NCBI GenBank assembly: GCA_910578995.1 | Contig: CAJTSY010000006.1 | Coordinates: 1-64,000 of the forward strand | Reading direction: 5' to 3' | Length of the DNA: 64,000 nt | DNA from: an uncultured Acetatifactor sp. | GTDB taxonomy: Bacteria; Bacillota; Clostridia; Lachnospirales; Lachnospiraceae | Shown: one piece after another, positions 51,030 to 60,845 of the stretch | Position numbering within the stretch: the stretch's first letter is position 1 | How the letters are laid out: each line of letters opens with the position of its first letter | Translations under genes and position numbers: made by a program | Notes under the pieces: generated by a model | Database searches by the model: none | Told to the model about the DNA's origin: nothing | What the model saw: only the letters and a program-made list of their open reading frames with translations

Positions 51030-51045
51030 GAGGGAGGCGAGGAAA

Positions 51046-53604
51046 ATGAAAAAACGATTACTTTTTACATCTGCTGCGATAGCTGCCCTTTGCCTCACGT
51101 TCCTGGGGGGCTGTGGTTCCAAGAATGAAGATACGGTTCAGGAGGAAGCCAGCCATTGGGAGAATCAGCAGTATGACACGTTCACTGGCACGGAGTTCGT
51201 TGAAATCAGTGAAAGCGGCGGCATGAAGCTTCTGCTGGAGCCGACATCGGGAACCGTGCGTTGGCTGAATACAGCCACAGGAACATACCGTGACAGCAAT
51301 ATGAGCCACGTGGAAAACTTCGTGGCAAACAGTTCCCAGAAGTCCGATGTGGTGGTGCGGTATTTCAGCGGCACGAAAAAAAATGATAAGACCTTTTTCT
51401 CCACTTCTGCTTATGATTCCTTTAGCATGAGTGTAAGCAACGGACAGATAAAGTATCAGAAGATCGATAACGGCGTCAGAGTGGTTTTCGAAATGGGAAC
51501 GACGGAACTCTCTTACAAGAACTTCCCGGCACAGATTTCGGATGAGCGGTATAACGAACTGGTTCTGCAGTATCTGGATACCTCCAAGTACGATCTGGCC
51601 ACCAAGAAATATTACAACCAGTTAGCTGACGGCAACTGGGTACGCATGTCCAATTCCAGCAGCCCTCTGCAGGGTTTGGCGGCGAAGCAGCTGTACACTA
51701 TTTTCTATGAGACGGGTAAGTACACCGAAGAGGATCTGATTGCGGATCTGGATGAAATGGGCGCGGATCCGGAGGAATATCCCAGTAACCTGATGATCTA
51801 TGTACCTGTAGATTACTATCTGGAAGACGGATGCCTGATGGTGAAAGTGGATACCTCTCTGGTTGAGAGCGGAAAGGATAACCCCATTAACCAGCTGACC
51901 CTGGTTCCCTATTTCATGACCTCGGATCCTGCCATGGAAGAGGAAGAGGGATATATGTTTGTGCCGGACGGCAGCGGTGCGCTGCTTTATCTGGACAGCA
52001 AGAAACAGAGGGAACTGCATTTTGGAGCCAGATATTACGGCGGTGATCCTCAGCTGAACGCGACTACCTACAGCGATACGGATAACGACCTGATGATTCC
52101 CGTCTTCGGTATGAAGACCCATGACGCCACGCTGTTCGGTGTCATTGAAGAAGGGGCGGAGGTTGCAACCCTGGATGCCTATATCAGCGGAACAGACTCC
52201 TCGGAGACTTTCTCCAAGCTGCGGCTGACCTTTGATATCCGTTCCCAGTTTATATTGAGTTCAGGAGCCAGTAACGCAGGCGGCGCTTTCAGCATGGGCA
52301 AGGCTCCCAGTGATGTGTATGACGGGGATATTATAGTCCGCTATTTCTGGCTTGAAGAGGATGCGGATTATGTGGATATGGCGAAATGCTACTCCAAGTA
52401 TCTGGAAGAAAGAGGTGTGCTGAAGGCGGAAGCCGATGAGGCGGAAGCGCCCTTCTATGTGGAATTGCTAGGCAGCACGGATAAGACAAAGTATTTTGCC
52501 GGTATTCCCTACGAAGGAACCCAGGTTCTGACGGATTTCAGTCAGGCGAAAACGATCCTGGAGGAGCTGTCGGGAAGCGGCGTCCGGAATATGAAGGTCA
52601 TCTATAACGGTATGTTCAACGGCGGCATGAACCAGCGCTCCCTGAATTCCGGGGTTAAGATTGTATCCGGTATGGGCGGAAAGTCCGGTTTAAAGAAACT
52701 GGCTTCTTATGCGGATTCCGTGGGCGCACAGATTTTCCCCAATGTAAAGCTGCAGACCGTACATACCAAGGAGAAAGTGAACAATGAGATGGCGGCCTGG
52801 AATCTGGTGAACGAGAGGGCGCAGATTTATTCCTTTGACCCTGTACAGCATCAGGCGGTGACAGGCGAGGAGGATGCTTATCCCAAGTACATCGTAAATC
52901 CGTATTATCTGGAGAAGTACTGGAAGAAAGTAAAAAAATCCTATACCAGCAAGACCGGCCTTACCACAATGGCTTCCGATGATCTGTATTCCTTTATCGG
53001 AACCAACTACCGTTATGACCAGGCTTCTTCCTCAACGGGAGCCGACCTGATGGAAACGGCGGCTGTAAGCCTGGCGGAAGGAATGACGCTGATGCTTTCC
53101 AATCCTGCAAGCCCGGCCTATGCATACAGCAGCTATCTGACGGATATTCCTACAGACGACAGCGGCATGCGGGTTCTGGATACATCCATTCCTTTTATGC
53201 AGCTTGTGCTGGACGGCTACAAAACGTATTCTTCCCAGTCGCTGAACAGGGAGAGTACGGATGTATATACGCACTTCATGCAGGCTATAGAGGGTAAGAG
53301 CATACCGAAATTTACCTTTATGTACGAAGACAGCCATCTTCTGGAGGGTACGGAGCAGGAATGCTTCTTTGCAGTGGACTACAGTTACTGGAAAGACAAG
53401 ATAGGTGCCTATTACCAGGAATACAGCGCTTTTTATAACAAGGTGAAGGATGCGACCATCGTTGGTCATGAAGTTTATGACCGCAACGAGGCGCTCCGCA
53501 TAGTAACTTATTCCAACGGCGTTAAGATTTACTTTAACTACAGCGACCATGAGGAAAACATTGACGGCGTGACCGTGTCGGCTTTCAGCTATGTAATTCA
53601 GTAA
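51046..53604 (+). CDS. DUF5696-family lipoprotein
   Basis: An 852-residue lipoprotein with signal LLFTSAAIAALCLTFLGGC (lipid Cys23). The body is a large alpha/beta region with the DUF5696 look: FVEISESGGMKLLLEPTSGTVRWLN near the start and a barrel-like half from about 460 (LLGSTDKTKYFAGIPYEG; GVRNMKVIYNGMFNGGMNQRS). The barrel half resembles glycosidase TIM barrels, so a surface glycan-processing role is possible but unproved. The gene is embedded between two permease pairs with gaps of only 12-17 bp. Confidence 0.8.
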   Translation: MKKRLLFTSAAIAALCLTFLGGCGSKNEDTVQEEASHWENQQYDTFTGTEFVEISESGGMKLLLEPTSGTVRWLNTATGTYRDSNMSHVENFVANSSQKSDVVVRYFSGTKKNDKTFFSTSAYDSFSMSVSNGQIKYQKIDNGVRVVFEMGTTELSYKNFPAQISDERYNELVLQYLDTSKYDLATKKYYNQLADGNWVRMSNSSSPLQGLAAKQLYTIFYETGKYTEEDLIADLDEMGADPEEYPSNLMIYVPVDYYLEDGCLMVKVDTSLVESGKDNPINQLTLVPYFMTSDPAMEEEEGYMFVPDGSGALLYLDSKKQRELHFGARYYGGDPQLNATTYSDTDNDLMIPVFGMKTHDATLFGVIEEGAEVATLDAYISGTDSSETFSKLRLTFDIRSQFILSSGASNAGGAFSMGKAPSDVYDGDIIVRYFWLEEDADYVDMAKCYSKYLEERGVLKAEADEAEAPFYVELLGSTDKTKYFAGIPYEGTQVLTDFSQAKTILEELSGSGVRNMKVIYNGMFNGGMNQRSLNSGVKIVSGMGGKSGLKKLASYADSVGAQIFPNVKLQTVHTKEKVNNEMAAWNLVNERAQIYSFDPVQHQAVTGEEDAYPKYIVNPYYLEKYWKKVKKSYTSKTGLTTMASDDLYSFIGTNYRYDQASSSTGADLMETAAVSLAEGMTLMLSNPASPAYAYSSYLTDIPTDDSGMRVLDTSIPFMQLVLDGYKTYSSQSLNRESTDVYTHFMQAIEGKSIPKFTFMYEDSHLLEGTEQECFFAVDYSYWKDKIGAYYQEYSAFYNKVKDATIVGHEVYDRNEALRIVTYSNGVKIYFNYSDHEENIDGVTVSAFSYVIQ

Positions 53605-53616
53605 AGGAGGAGTAAG

Positions 53617-54579
53617 ATGGGTAAAGAAAAGAAACCGGCTGTTAATCAGCCGGCAGAGAAAAAGTCGTCTTTATCGTGGTATAAGCGAATGGACTTCTCC
53701 AAAAAGACGGCGCTGTGGGGTATGATTTTTCTGCTTCCCTGGCTTATCGGTGTGATATTTTTCTTTCTGCGGCCGTTGATTAACACGTTCTGGTATTCGC
53801 TCTGCAGCATGGATATGGTGAACGGTAAGCTTACCGGCAACTTTATCGGTTTAGAGAATTATAAGTGGGTTATAGGCGTCAATGCCAACTTTAACAGGCA
53901 TTTGGCAACGGTATTTACAACAATGATCCAGGAAGTGCCTTTCCAGATATTCATTGCCCTGTTTATTGCGATTTTGTTAAACGGGGAATACAAGGGCAGG
54001 GGATTTTTCAGAGCTATTTTCGTAATTCCCATTATTCTGGCTACAGGCGTTGCCACTTTTGACCTGCGTGAGGTCAACATGGTGGAGCAGGCCGGAGATT
54101 CCGTGATGAATATGGCCTGGCTGCAGGATCTGGTAGTCAATTCCGGTCTGCCTGAGAAGTTTACCACCCTGCTGGTGACCTACGTGAAGAACATTTTCAC
54201 GGTGGTAACCACCTGCGGTGTACAGGTACTGCTGTTCCTGGCAGGTCTGCAGGCAATTTCGCCCAGTCTTTATGAGGTGGCGAAGATGGAAGGCTGTACA
54301 CAGTTTGAGACCTTCTGTAAGATCACCCTTCCCATGGTATCGCCTACGATTCTGGTGTGCCTGGTGTACAGTATTGCGGAGTCCTTTGCCAATGTGACAG
54401 TGGAACAAGATTCCGTCACCATGAAGTTTGCCGAATATATCCAAAAGATTACCTTTAACGGGCAGCCTGCCTATTACGGTTACGGAGCGGCCATGAGCTT
54501 TATCTTCTTTGCGACATCGCTTTTGGCCATTGGAATCATATGCGGCATCGTGTCTAAGGGGGTGTTCTATTATGACTAA
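53617..54579 (+). CDS. Sugar ABC transporter permease, second pair (MalF-type)
   Basis: A 320-residue permease with six helices (TALWGMIFLLPWLIGVIFFF first) and coupling loop YEVAKMEGCTQFETFCKITLPMVSP. It ends 8 bp inside the next permease gene, showing translational coupling. It is divergent in sequence from the first pair, so two importers or one composite importer are encoded. Confidence 0.88.
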   Translation: MGKEKKPAVNQPAEKKSSLSWYKRMDFSKKTALWGMIFLLPWLIGVIFFFLRPLINTFWYSLCSMDMVNGKLTGNFIGLENYKWVIGVNANFNRHLATVFTTMIQEVPFQIFIALFIAILLNGEYKGRGFFRAIFVIPIILATGVATFDLREVNMVEQAGDSVMNMAWLQDLVVNSGLPEKFTTLLVTYVKNIFTVVTTCGVQVLLFLAGLQAISPSLYEVAKMEGCTQFETFCKITLPMVSPTILVCLVYSIAESFANVTVEQDSVTMKFAEYIQKITFNGQPAYYGYGAAMSFIFFATSLLAIGIICGIVSKGVFYYD

Positions 54580-55642
54580 ATTGAGCAGAAAAGAGAGGAT
54601 GCAGAAGGCGCAGGAAATGGCCGGTATCAGTTTCTGGGTAGACCTTAAAAAGGGCAGGCTTACCAAGTATGCCGTTCAGAAACAGGTAAAGCAGATGGCA
54701 GCCATGATATTCCGCTATGTAATTCTGATCTGCCTGGGGTTCGTGGTGGTTACGCCTCTATGGAAGCTGGCCAAGGATGCGTTAACTGCACCCGGTATTT
54801 TGGGAGATAAGTCCAGCATATGGATTCCTCAGAGCATCTCCACAGCATTTGTGGAAATAGCGGCGTCCAAGCAGGTATTGAAATACTGGCCCAGTCTTGC
54901 GTATACCCTTGGAATCACCGTGGTTCTGACCTTTTTGCAGGTGGTGTCCACAGGTCTGGCGTCCTATTCCTTTGCCAGATTGAAATTTAAGGGCAGCAAT
55001 ATCCTGTTTGTACTGGTTATCCTGACCATCGTGGTACCCAGTGATGCCCTGATGCTGGCTCAGTACGGCGCATTCCGAAATTTTGACGTATTCGGGATCA
55101 TCGGCCTCCTGAACGGCACGGGAGTGGGAATCAACCTGGTGGGTAAGCCTATCGCACAGTTTGTGTTGGCAGGAACCGGCATGGGTGTCAAGAGCGGTCT
55201 GTATATTTACTATATGCGCCAGGCAATCAGAGGACTTCCCATCTCCGTGGAAGAAGCGGCCCATGTGGACGGGGCAGGGTTCCTCAGAACCTTCTTCGGC
55301 ATTGTGGTTCCCAGTATGTCCGGCACCATCCTGACAGTTTCCGTACTGAGTTTCCTCTGGAACTATACGGATGTGTATTATACCGGTCTGCTGAATCCAA
55401 ACGTAAGTCATTTGCCCTACCAGTATTCCATCCTGCAGTCCAATGTGCGTTGGAGTATGGAAAGTGCGCTGAAGAAAAACGCAGAGTGGCTTATTGCCAT
55501 TGACCCCAACAATCCTTTCGCCCAGACGGCGCTGATTTCAGCCTGTGCGTTGCTGATTGTACTGCCGCTGATCATTATGTACGCTTTCGTACAGAAGAGA
55601 TTCGTACAGGGCGCGGCACGAAGCGGACTTGGCGGAGATTGA
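54572..55642 (+). CDS. Sugar ABC transporter permease, second pair (MalG-type)
   Basis: ATG 54572 overlaps the previous stop by 8 bp and follows a GGGGGTG site. The 356 residues carry an N-terminal cytoplasmic extension of about 45 residues, six helices and coupling loop VEEAAHVDGAGFLRTFFGIVVPSMSG. It is the last transport gene before a terminator at 55725-55756. Confidence 0.88.
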   Translation: MTKLSRKERMQKAQEMAGISFWVDLKKGRLTKYAVQKQVKQMAAMIFRYVILICLGFVVVTPLWKLAKDALTAPGILGDKSSIWIPQSISTAFVEIAASKQVLKYWPSLAYTLGITVVLTFLQVVSTGLASYSFARLKFKGSNILFVLVILTIVVPSDALMLAQYGAFRNFDVFGIIGLLNGTGVGINLVGKPIAQFVLAGTGMGVKSGLYIYYMRQAIRGLPISVEEAAHVDGAGFLRTFFGIVVPSMSGTILTVSVLSFLWNYTDVYYTGLLNPNVSHLPYQYSILQSNVRWSMESALKKNAEWLIAIDPNNPFAQTALISACALLIVLPLIIMYAFVQKRFVQGAARSGLGGD

Positions 55643-55724
55643 TGTACGGAATTCGATATTATTCGACGGCTGTCCGATTTGCCGGATAGTTTGGAGGAAA
55701 TACAATGTAATAAAAATGAAATGG

Positions 55725-55756
55725 AGCGGTGCCGGCACCCCGGCGCCGCTTTTTTC
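55725..55756 (+). terminator. Strong terminator after transport genes
   Basis: AGCGGTGCCGG (55725-55735) pairs with CCGGCGCCGCT (55740-55750) with one G-T pair and a CACC loop, followed by six T. Confidence 0.8.
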
Positions 55757-55852
55757 AAAAGGGACATTACCTTTTAGAGCCGTCGCGCAGCGACTAAAAT
55801 TTGTCCAGCTAAGAAATGTCAATAAGAAATTTTATAACAGTCTCGGAACGAA

Positions 55853-55918
55853 GGTGCCCGGAATGAAATTTCAGCTGCGCACTTTGCAGATGAAATTTCA
55901 TTCCCCTATAAGGGCACC
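55853..55918 (+). promoter_or_regulatory. 66-nt long hairpin before GH130 gene
   Basis: GGAATGAAATTTCA (55860-55873) and TGAAATTTCATTCC (55891-55904) pair over 14 bp. Outside, GGTGCCC pairs with GGGCACC across a 7-nt bulge, and inside CTGC pairs with GCAG. It ends about 40 nt before the ATG at 55957 and may control the glycosidase genes after the upstream terminator. No promoter is clear between them. Confidence 0.6.
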
Positions 55919-55956
55919 GTAGTGCAGAGACGGTACTGGAATAGGAGGATATTGCT

Positions 55957-56955
55957 ATGAGCAGAATCATTGGAAGTGCATTGCCGGGAATGCCCTGGCA
56001 GGACAGGCCGGAAGGCTGTGACAAGCCCATCTGGCGTTATTCGAACAATCCCGTGATAGGGAGACATGATATGGCGATTGCCAACAGTATCTTTAACAGT
56101 GCTGTAGTGCCTTTCGGGGACGGCTATGCGGGAGTGTTCCGCTGCGATAGTCTGTCCATAAGCATGGATATCTTTGTGGGATTCAGTAAGGATGCGATTC
56201 ACTGGGATATCAGTGAACAGCCTATTGCATTTGAGGGAGACGATCCCGAGATTACGAAGAGGGAGTATCGTTACGATCCCCGCGTAGTCAAGATTGAGGA
56301 CAAGTATTTTGTTACCTGGTGTAACGGGTATCATGGTCCTACCATCGGTATTGCTTATACTTATGATTTCAAGACTTTCCATCAGATGGAGAACGCTTTC
56401 CTTCCTTACAACCGGAACGGAGTGTTGTTCCCCAGGAAGATTAACGGCCGTTACATGATGCTGTCCAGGCCCAGTGATACGGGACATACTCCTTTCGGAG
56501 ATATTTTCTTAAGCCAGAGCCCTGACATGGAGTTCTGGGGACATCACAGGTTTGTGATGGGTACTACACCGGGAGATTTGTCGGCATGGCAGTCCATGAA
56601 GATCGGTCCCGGTCCCTGCCCCATTGAGACGGATGAGGGATGGCTTTTGATTTATCATGGTGTACTGCGGACCTGCAGCGGCTATGTCTATCGTATGGGA
56701 TGCGCATTGTTGGATCTGGAGGAGCCCTGGAAGGTTAAGATGCGTTCCAGGTATTATCTGCTGGCTCCTGAAGAGCTGTATGAGCAGAACGGGGATGTGC
56801 CCAATGTAGTATTCCCCTGCGCCGCTTTGACAGATGCGGAGACCGGAAGAATTGCAGTTTACTATGGCTGCGCGGACACCGTAACAGGACTTGCCTTTAC
56901 CACATTAGACAATCTGATGGACTGGATGAAGAAGTATCCCATGCCCATCCGCTGA
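55957..56955 (+). CDS. GH130-family glycoside phosphorylase/hydrolase
   Basis: A 332-residue five-bladed beta-propeller enzyme of GH130 type. Typical blocks are FNSAVVPFGDGYAGVFRCDS, YDPRVVKIEDKYFVTWCNGYHGPTIGIAYTYDF with the family Asp, NGVLFPRKINGRYMMLSRPSD, IGPGPCPIETDEGWLLIYHGV and FPCAALTDAETGRIAVYYGCAD. Members phosphorolyse beta-1,4-mannosyl bonds, including Man-GlcNAc from N-glycans. With GH18, GH20 and GH29 nearby, Man-GlcNAc is the favoured substrate (inference). AGGAGG precedes the ATG; there is no signal peptide. Confidence 0.83.
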   Translation: MSRIIGSALPGMPWQDRPEGCDKPIWRYSNNPVIGRHDMAIANSIFNSAVVPFGDGYAGVFRCDSLSISMDIFVGFSKDAIHWDISEQPIAFEGDDPEITKREYRYDPRVVKIEDKYFVTWCNGYHGPTIGIAYTYDFKTFHQMENAFLPYNRNGVLFPRKINGRYMMLSRPSDTGHTPFGDIFLSQSPDMEFWGHHRFVMGTTPGDLSAWQSMKIGPGPCPIETDEGWLLIYHGVLRTCSGYVYRMGCALLDLEEPWKVKMRSRYYLLAPEELYEQNGDVPNVVFPCAALTDAETGRIAVYYGCADTVTGLAFTTLDNLMDWMKKYPMPIR

Positions 56956-57172
56956 AAGATAACTTGCAGTAAAACTGATGCAGGAGCTGCTGTACCAGGC
57001 AGTCGTCCGTAAGATAATGTAGTCTTAAGAACGTGTGCTATCATATTTTGCGGTTGATATGCAGGGGACAGCGGCTCCTGTTCCGTCTTTTTTGGAGAGT
57101 ATATGAGCGGCGCAGACACGGGAAAATTCCATGCCGTATATTTTGAGAAAGCACATGAAAGAGGTATCTGAC

Positions 57173-58843
57173 ATGAACACAACAACTTGTCCGCAGTCCG
57201 ATTCCGACCGTCCCAATGTAGATGAGTCGGTGGCGGCCGACAATACGCTTGCCGGTAAAAAGCCTTCCCGCAATCGTCCGGAAGCACTGGAGTGGCTTCA
57301 GGACGCGGGAATGGGGATGTTTATCCATTGGTCCCTGGACGTGCAGCTGGGCTGCGTCATCAGCCATTCTCTGGTGGGGGCCTCGGAGGAGTATATATCC
57401 CGGTTTTATGAGGAACTTCCCAAAACATTGAACCCCAGGAGGTGGGATTTCGACCATCTGGCGGAACTTGCAAGACTGGCCGGGTTCCGGTATGCGGTTC
57501 TGACTACAAAACATCATAACGGCTTCTGCCTCTGGGATACCGAAACCACTGATTTTTCCATAAGGAACACTCCTTACGGGAAGGATTTGGTCAGGCAGTA
57601 TACGGAAGCTTTCCGCCGACAGGGAATCAAAGTGGGATTTTACTTTTCTCCGGAGGATTTCCGCTATCTTCACAGCCGGGGGCTGCCTGTCACCCGGACG
57701 CCCCGGAGTCCTTACACGGCGGAGGTTATGGATGGTTACAGGGAGCTTTTGACAGCTCAGATGACGGAACTTCTGACCCGGTTCGGTCCCGTGGACGTGC
57801 TGTTCTTTGACGGCGGTGAGACAATGATCGGGGCGGACGGGGTCAGTCTGCAGCAGCACTGCATGAATATTGCCTGGGAGCTTCAGCCCCGGGTGTTGAT
57901 CACCAGGGGAGCAATTCCCACGCCGGAACAGCAGCTTCCCGGTGTGGGGGCGGATTTTGCCTGGGAAGGATGCATGACGCTGGGGACTGCCTGGCAGTAC
58001 CAGCCCACCAATGAATGCTATAAAACCGGACTGCACCTGATCCGTCTGCTTACCGAGACCAGAGCCAAGGGCGGGAGTATTCTTCTGAATATTGCTCCGG
58101 ATGCGGACGGTGAGCTCTGCCGGGAACAGGAAGGACTTCTGCGGGAACTGGCTTTATGGCATTTTATCAACGGCCAGGCGATACATGATGTCCGTCCCTG
58201 GATCATTACGAACGAAGGAGATACCTGGCTTTTGAAGAAAAAAGACGGAAGTGCCCTCTATGCGGTGCTGTTCGGCATGGGGGAATGGGAACGGGGACAG
58301 CGCAGGGAGCTTCTCCTAAAGTCGGTAAAAGCGGGCGCGGACACAGGGGTGGAGGTTCTGGGACAGAGCGGGGAAGAAACGGAGTATCGTCCGGACCTGG
58401 ATGCCCGGGCTTATTGGGAACAGAGGAGAGAGGGGCTTTTTCTGTCGGTTATGCATGCGCAGCGCATCTACTGCGGCATTTTGTGGCGCAATCCGCTGGT
58501 GCTGAAGATCACGGATCCCCAGCCGGCTTTTGTGCCCATGGGAATACAGACGGTACCGGAGACGATGGGGGAAGGCGGCAGGGCTGTCCTTGCCGCCGAT
58601 GTGGAAACCCTGGGGAGTTTTGAGGAGGCCGAGCTGTGGTTTGAGTGGCGGATATATCCGGGATTTGCCCTGTCATCCTATGAGGAAGGGTGGCAGAGGC
58701 TTTCCGTGGGAAAGGTGACAACCCCGGGCCGCTTCAGCGCGGAGCTTTCCGGACTTTCCGAAGGTGTTACATATCAGTTCCGAGCCGCTGTGGGCAATGA
58801 ATGGAATGTTATGAAGGGTGAATTGCGGCTTATGACCGTGTGA
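57173..58843 (+). CDS. GH29-family alpha-L-fucosidase
   Basis: ATG 57173 follows AAAGAGG; earlier in-frame codons lack a site. The 556 residues begin with a barrel of GH29 type: EWLQDAGMGMFIHWSLDVQLG, YAVLTTKHHNGFCLWDTETTDFS, GIKVGFYFSPEDF, and the nucleophile in GPVDVLFFDGGE (Asp213), then GGSILLNIAPDADGELC. A C-terminal beta-sandwich follows. No signal peptide, so fucose is removed inside the cell. It fits core- or antenna-fucosylated host glycans. Confidence 0.87.
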   Translation: MNTTTCPQSDSDRPNVDESVAADNTLAGKKPSRNRPEALEWLQDAGMGMFIHWSLDVQLGCVISHSLVGASEEYISRFYEELPKTLNPRRWDFDHLAELARLAGFRYAVLTTKHHNGFCLWDTETTDFSIRNTPYGKDLVRQYTEAFRRQGIKVGFYFSPEDFRYLHSRGLPVTRTPRSPYTAEVMDGYRELLTAQMTELLTRFGPVDVLFFDGGETMIGADGVSLQQHCMNIAWELQPRVLITRGAIPTPEQQLPGVGADFAWEGCMTLGTAWQYQPTNECYKTGLHLIRLLTETRAKGGSILLNIAPDADGELCREQEGLLRELALWHFINGQAIHDVRPWIITNEGDTWLLKKKDGSALYAVLFGMGEWERGQRRELLLKSVKAGADTGVEVLGQSGEETEYRPDLDARAYWEQRREGLFLSVMHAQRIYCGILWRNPLVLKITDPQPAFVPMGIQTVPETMGEGGRAVLAADVETLGSFEEAELWFEWRIYPGFALSSYEEGWQRLSVGKVTTPGRFSAELSGLSEGVTYQFRAAVGNEWNVMKGELRLMTV

Positions 58844-58894
58844 CATTTTATGGCAGGAGGAAGCGTTAACAAGCAATCGGAACAGGAGGCTATT

Positions 58895-60643
58895 ATGTTG
58901 GAAGCACTGATTGTCAGCTCACTGGAGAAAGTGGGACTGGGAAAAGAGCCTACTCCCTTTCGGGGGAGCATGGAGGCGTTTAGGGGAGAGACAGTTTCTT
59001 TTCAGATCGCGTTCCGCGGCGGTGATACAGAAGGGGGACAGAAGGCTGCGGTTAACTGGGAAGTGCGAAAGGAAACAGACCCTGGAACAGGGCGAAGCCC
59101 GGAAAGCGGGGAGGACAAGACCGCTCCATACGCAACAGGAGGAGAGAGGAACCCAGAGGGAGTCCGTGTCCCAGGACTGCCGGAAACACCGGAAGTGCGG
59201 ATTCGCCGGGTCCTGCCCGTGATGTGCCGGCGCAGCTGTAATCCGGAGGAGACAGATGATGATTATCTCTTTAAAGATGCCAGGACAGCTCCGGATCTGC
59301 TGAGGGAGCCGGAGGGGGATACGGTGCCCCTGACACAGGAGTGGCAGAGTCTTTGGGTGGATGTCTGTCCCCGGGAGAAACAGGAACCGGGCAGGTACGT
59401 AATTGCGTTCTGCCTGGCGGAAGAGGGAGGGAGCGCTGCGGAGTGCCGTGCGGAGGTTCGGGTAATTGGAGGCGAACTTCCGCCCCTGCCCATACTTCAC
59501 ACGGAATGGTTCCACTGTGACGGGATTGTGGATTACTATGGCGTGGAAGCTTTTTCCGGGGAATTCTGGCGGATATTCCGCAATTTTGTCAGAGTCTACG
59601 TAAAAAGAGGGGGAAACATGATGTATGTTCCCGTGCTGACGCCGCCTCTGGATACGGAGGTGGGTCTGGAGAGGACTACCATTCAGCTGGTGCGGGTGGA
59701 ACGGAAAGGGAGGGAATACCGGTTCGACTTTGCGGATCTGGAGCGATTCCTGGAGATTTGCCAGTCGGAAGGGATCGGCCATTTTGAGATCTGCCATCTG
59801 TTCACCCAGTGGGGGGCTACGGCGGCGCCCAAGGTGGCGGCATGGGAAAACGGAGAGTGCAGGAGAATCTTCGGATGGGATACCTCCTCGGACGATCCGG
59901 AGTACCTTGGGTTTCTCGGAGCCCTGATTCCTGCCGTGAAAGAATTTCTGGACAGGCGAGGGATCCTTAAGGATACGTATTTCCATATTTCGGATGAACC
60001 CAACCTGACCTCGGTACAGTATAAGACAGCCCAGGGGGCTGTGCGGGAACTCCTGAAGGGCTGTACCATCATTGAAGCGGTGAGTGATTATGAATATTAC
60101 GGGAAGGGCCTGGTGGACATCCCCGTATGCGCCACCAACCATATAGAACCTTTTCTGGAGAAACGCCCGCCCGTATTGTGGAGTTATTATTGCTGCGCCC
60201 AGGCGGTGGATGTACCCAACCGCTTCATCAGCATGCCGTCCTGGCGCAACAGAATATACGGCGTATTGCTGTACTGGCTGAAGATGGACGGTTTTCTTCA
60301 CTGGGGTTTCAATTTTTACAACAGTATCCTTTCCCGTAAGAAAATCAATCCTTATGAGTCTGTGGATGCGGACGGCGGTTTTCCGGCGGGGGATCCCTTC
60401 CTGGTATATCCGGGCGAGGGCGGCGTTCCGGAGGAGTCCATCCGGATCATGGTGCAGGACGAGGCCGTCAACGATTACCGGGCCCTATATGCCCTGGAAG
60501 GCTTTATAGGCAGGGAAAAGGTGATGGAGCTGATCCGGCAGGAGGCGGGCATGGAGCTTTCGTTCCGGCAGTATCCAAAGGGGGAGGAATTCCTTCTGAG
60601 GCTGCGCAGCCGGGTTAACGGGCTGCTGAGGGAGAAAATATGA
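58895..60643 (+). CDS. DUF4091-domain putative glycosidase
   Basis: ATG 58895 is chosen because AGGAGG lies just upstream; ATG 58850 has no site. The 582 residues have a beta-rich N-terminal part with a low-complexity insert (about 60-105) and a TIM-barrel-like DUF4091 region with VYVKRGGNMMYVPVLTPPLD, DTYFHISDEPNLTSVQYK (Asp-Glu pair near residue 366), VLWSYYCCAQ and FLHWGFNFYNSIL. Such proteins are common in gut glycan loci and are treated as glycoside-hydrolase-like; the substrate is unknown. It is cytoplasmic. Confidence 0.8.
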   Translation: MLEALIVSSLEKVGLGKEPTPFRGSMEAFRGETVSFQIAFRGGDTEGGQKAAVNWEVRKETDPGTGRSPESGEDKTAPYATGGERNPEGVRVPGLPETPEVRIRRVLPVMCRRSCNPEETDDDYLFKDARTAPDLLREPEGDTVPLTQEWQSLWVDVCPREKQEPGRYVIAFCLAEEGGSAAECRAEVRVIGGELPPLPILHTEWFHCDGIVDYYGVEAFSGEFWRIFRNFVRVYVKRGGNMMYVPVLTPPLDTEVGLERTTIQLVRVERKGREYRFDFADLERFLEICQSEGIGHFEICHLFTQWGATAAPKVAAWENGECRRIFGWDTSSDDPEYLGFLGALIPAVKEFLDRRGILKDTYFHISDEPNLTSVQYKTAQGAVRELLKGCTIIEAVSDYEYYGKGLVDIPVCATNHIEPFLEKRPPVLWSYYCCAQAVDVPNRFISMPSWRNRIYGVLLYWLKMDGFLHWGFNFYNSILSRKKINPYESVDADGGFPAGDPFLVYPGEGGVPEESIRIMVQDEAVNDYRALYALEGFIGREKVMELIRQEAGMELSFRQYPKGEEFLLRLRSRVNGLLREKI

Positions 60644-60702
60644 TGACAGACGCCTGGAAGATTTTGCCGGAAGATTTTGCGCATAATGATTGTGAAATTC
60701 AG

Positions 60703-60731
60703 TAGACAGATTGGAAAGAATCTATTATAAT
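60703..60731 (+). promoter_or_regulatory. Promoter P1 for chemoreceptor
   Basis: TAGACA (60703-60708), 17-bp spacer, TATAAT (60726-60731), 115 bp before the MCP start. Confidence 0.6.
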
Positions 60732-60753
60732 CTAACTATAAGACTAAAAAGGG

Positions 60754-60781
60754 TTGACCTGTAAATAGTATGTCATACAAT
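60754..60781 (+). promoter_or_regulatory. Promoter P2 for chemoreceptor
   Basis: TTGACC (60754-60759), 16-bp spacer, TACAAT (60776-60781), in tandem with P1. No sigma-28-type motility promoter was recognised. Confidence 0.5.
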
Positions 60782-60845
60782 ATCCGGAATCTGGCGGCAG
60801 GATTGTTGGCTTCAACTGTTTAGAGGGACGCGAAGGAGGAAGAAA

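Noticed and set aside
49005..51122. 705-codon open frame on the minus strand
   Set aside because: It is antisense to the NHL/YIP1 gene, has no ribosome site and shows no family motif; the + strand frame has a signal peptide and domains.
58919..60301. 460-codon minus-strand frame
   Set aside because: It lies opposite the DUF4091 gene and has no independent support.
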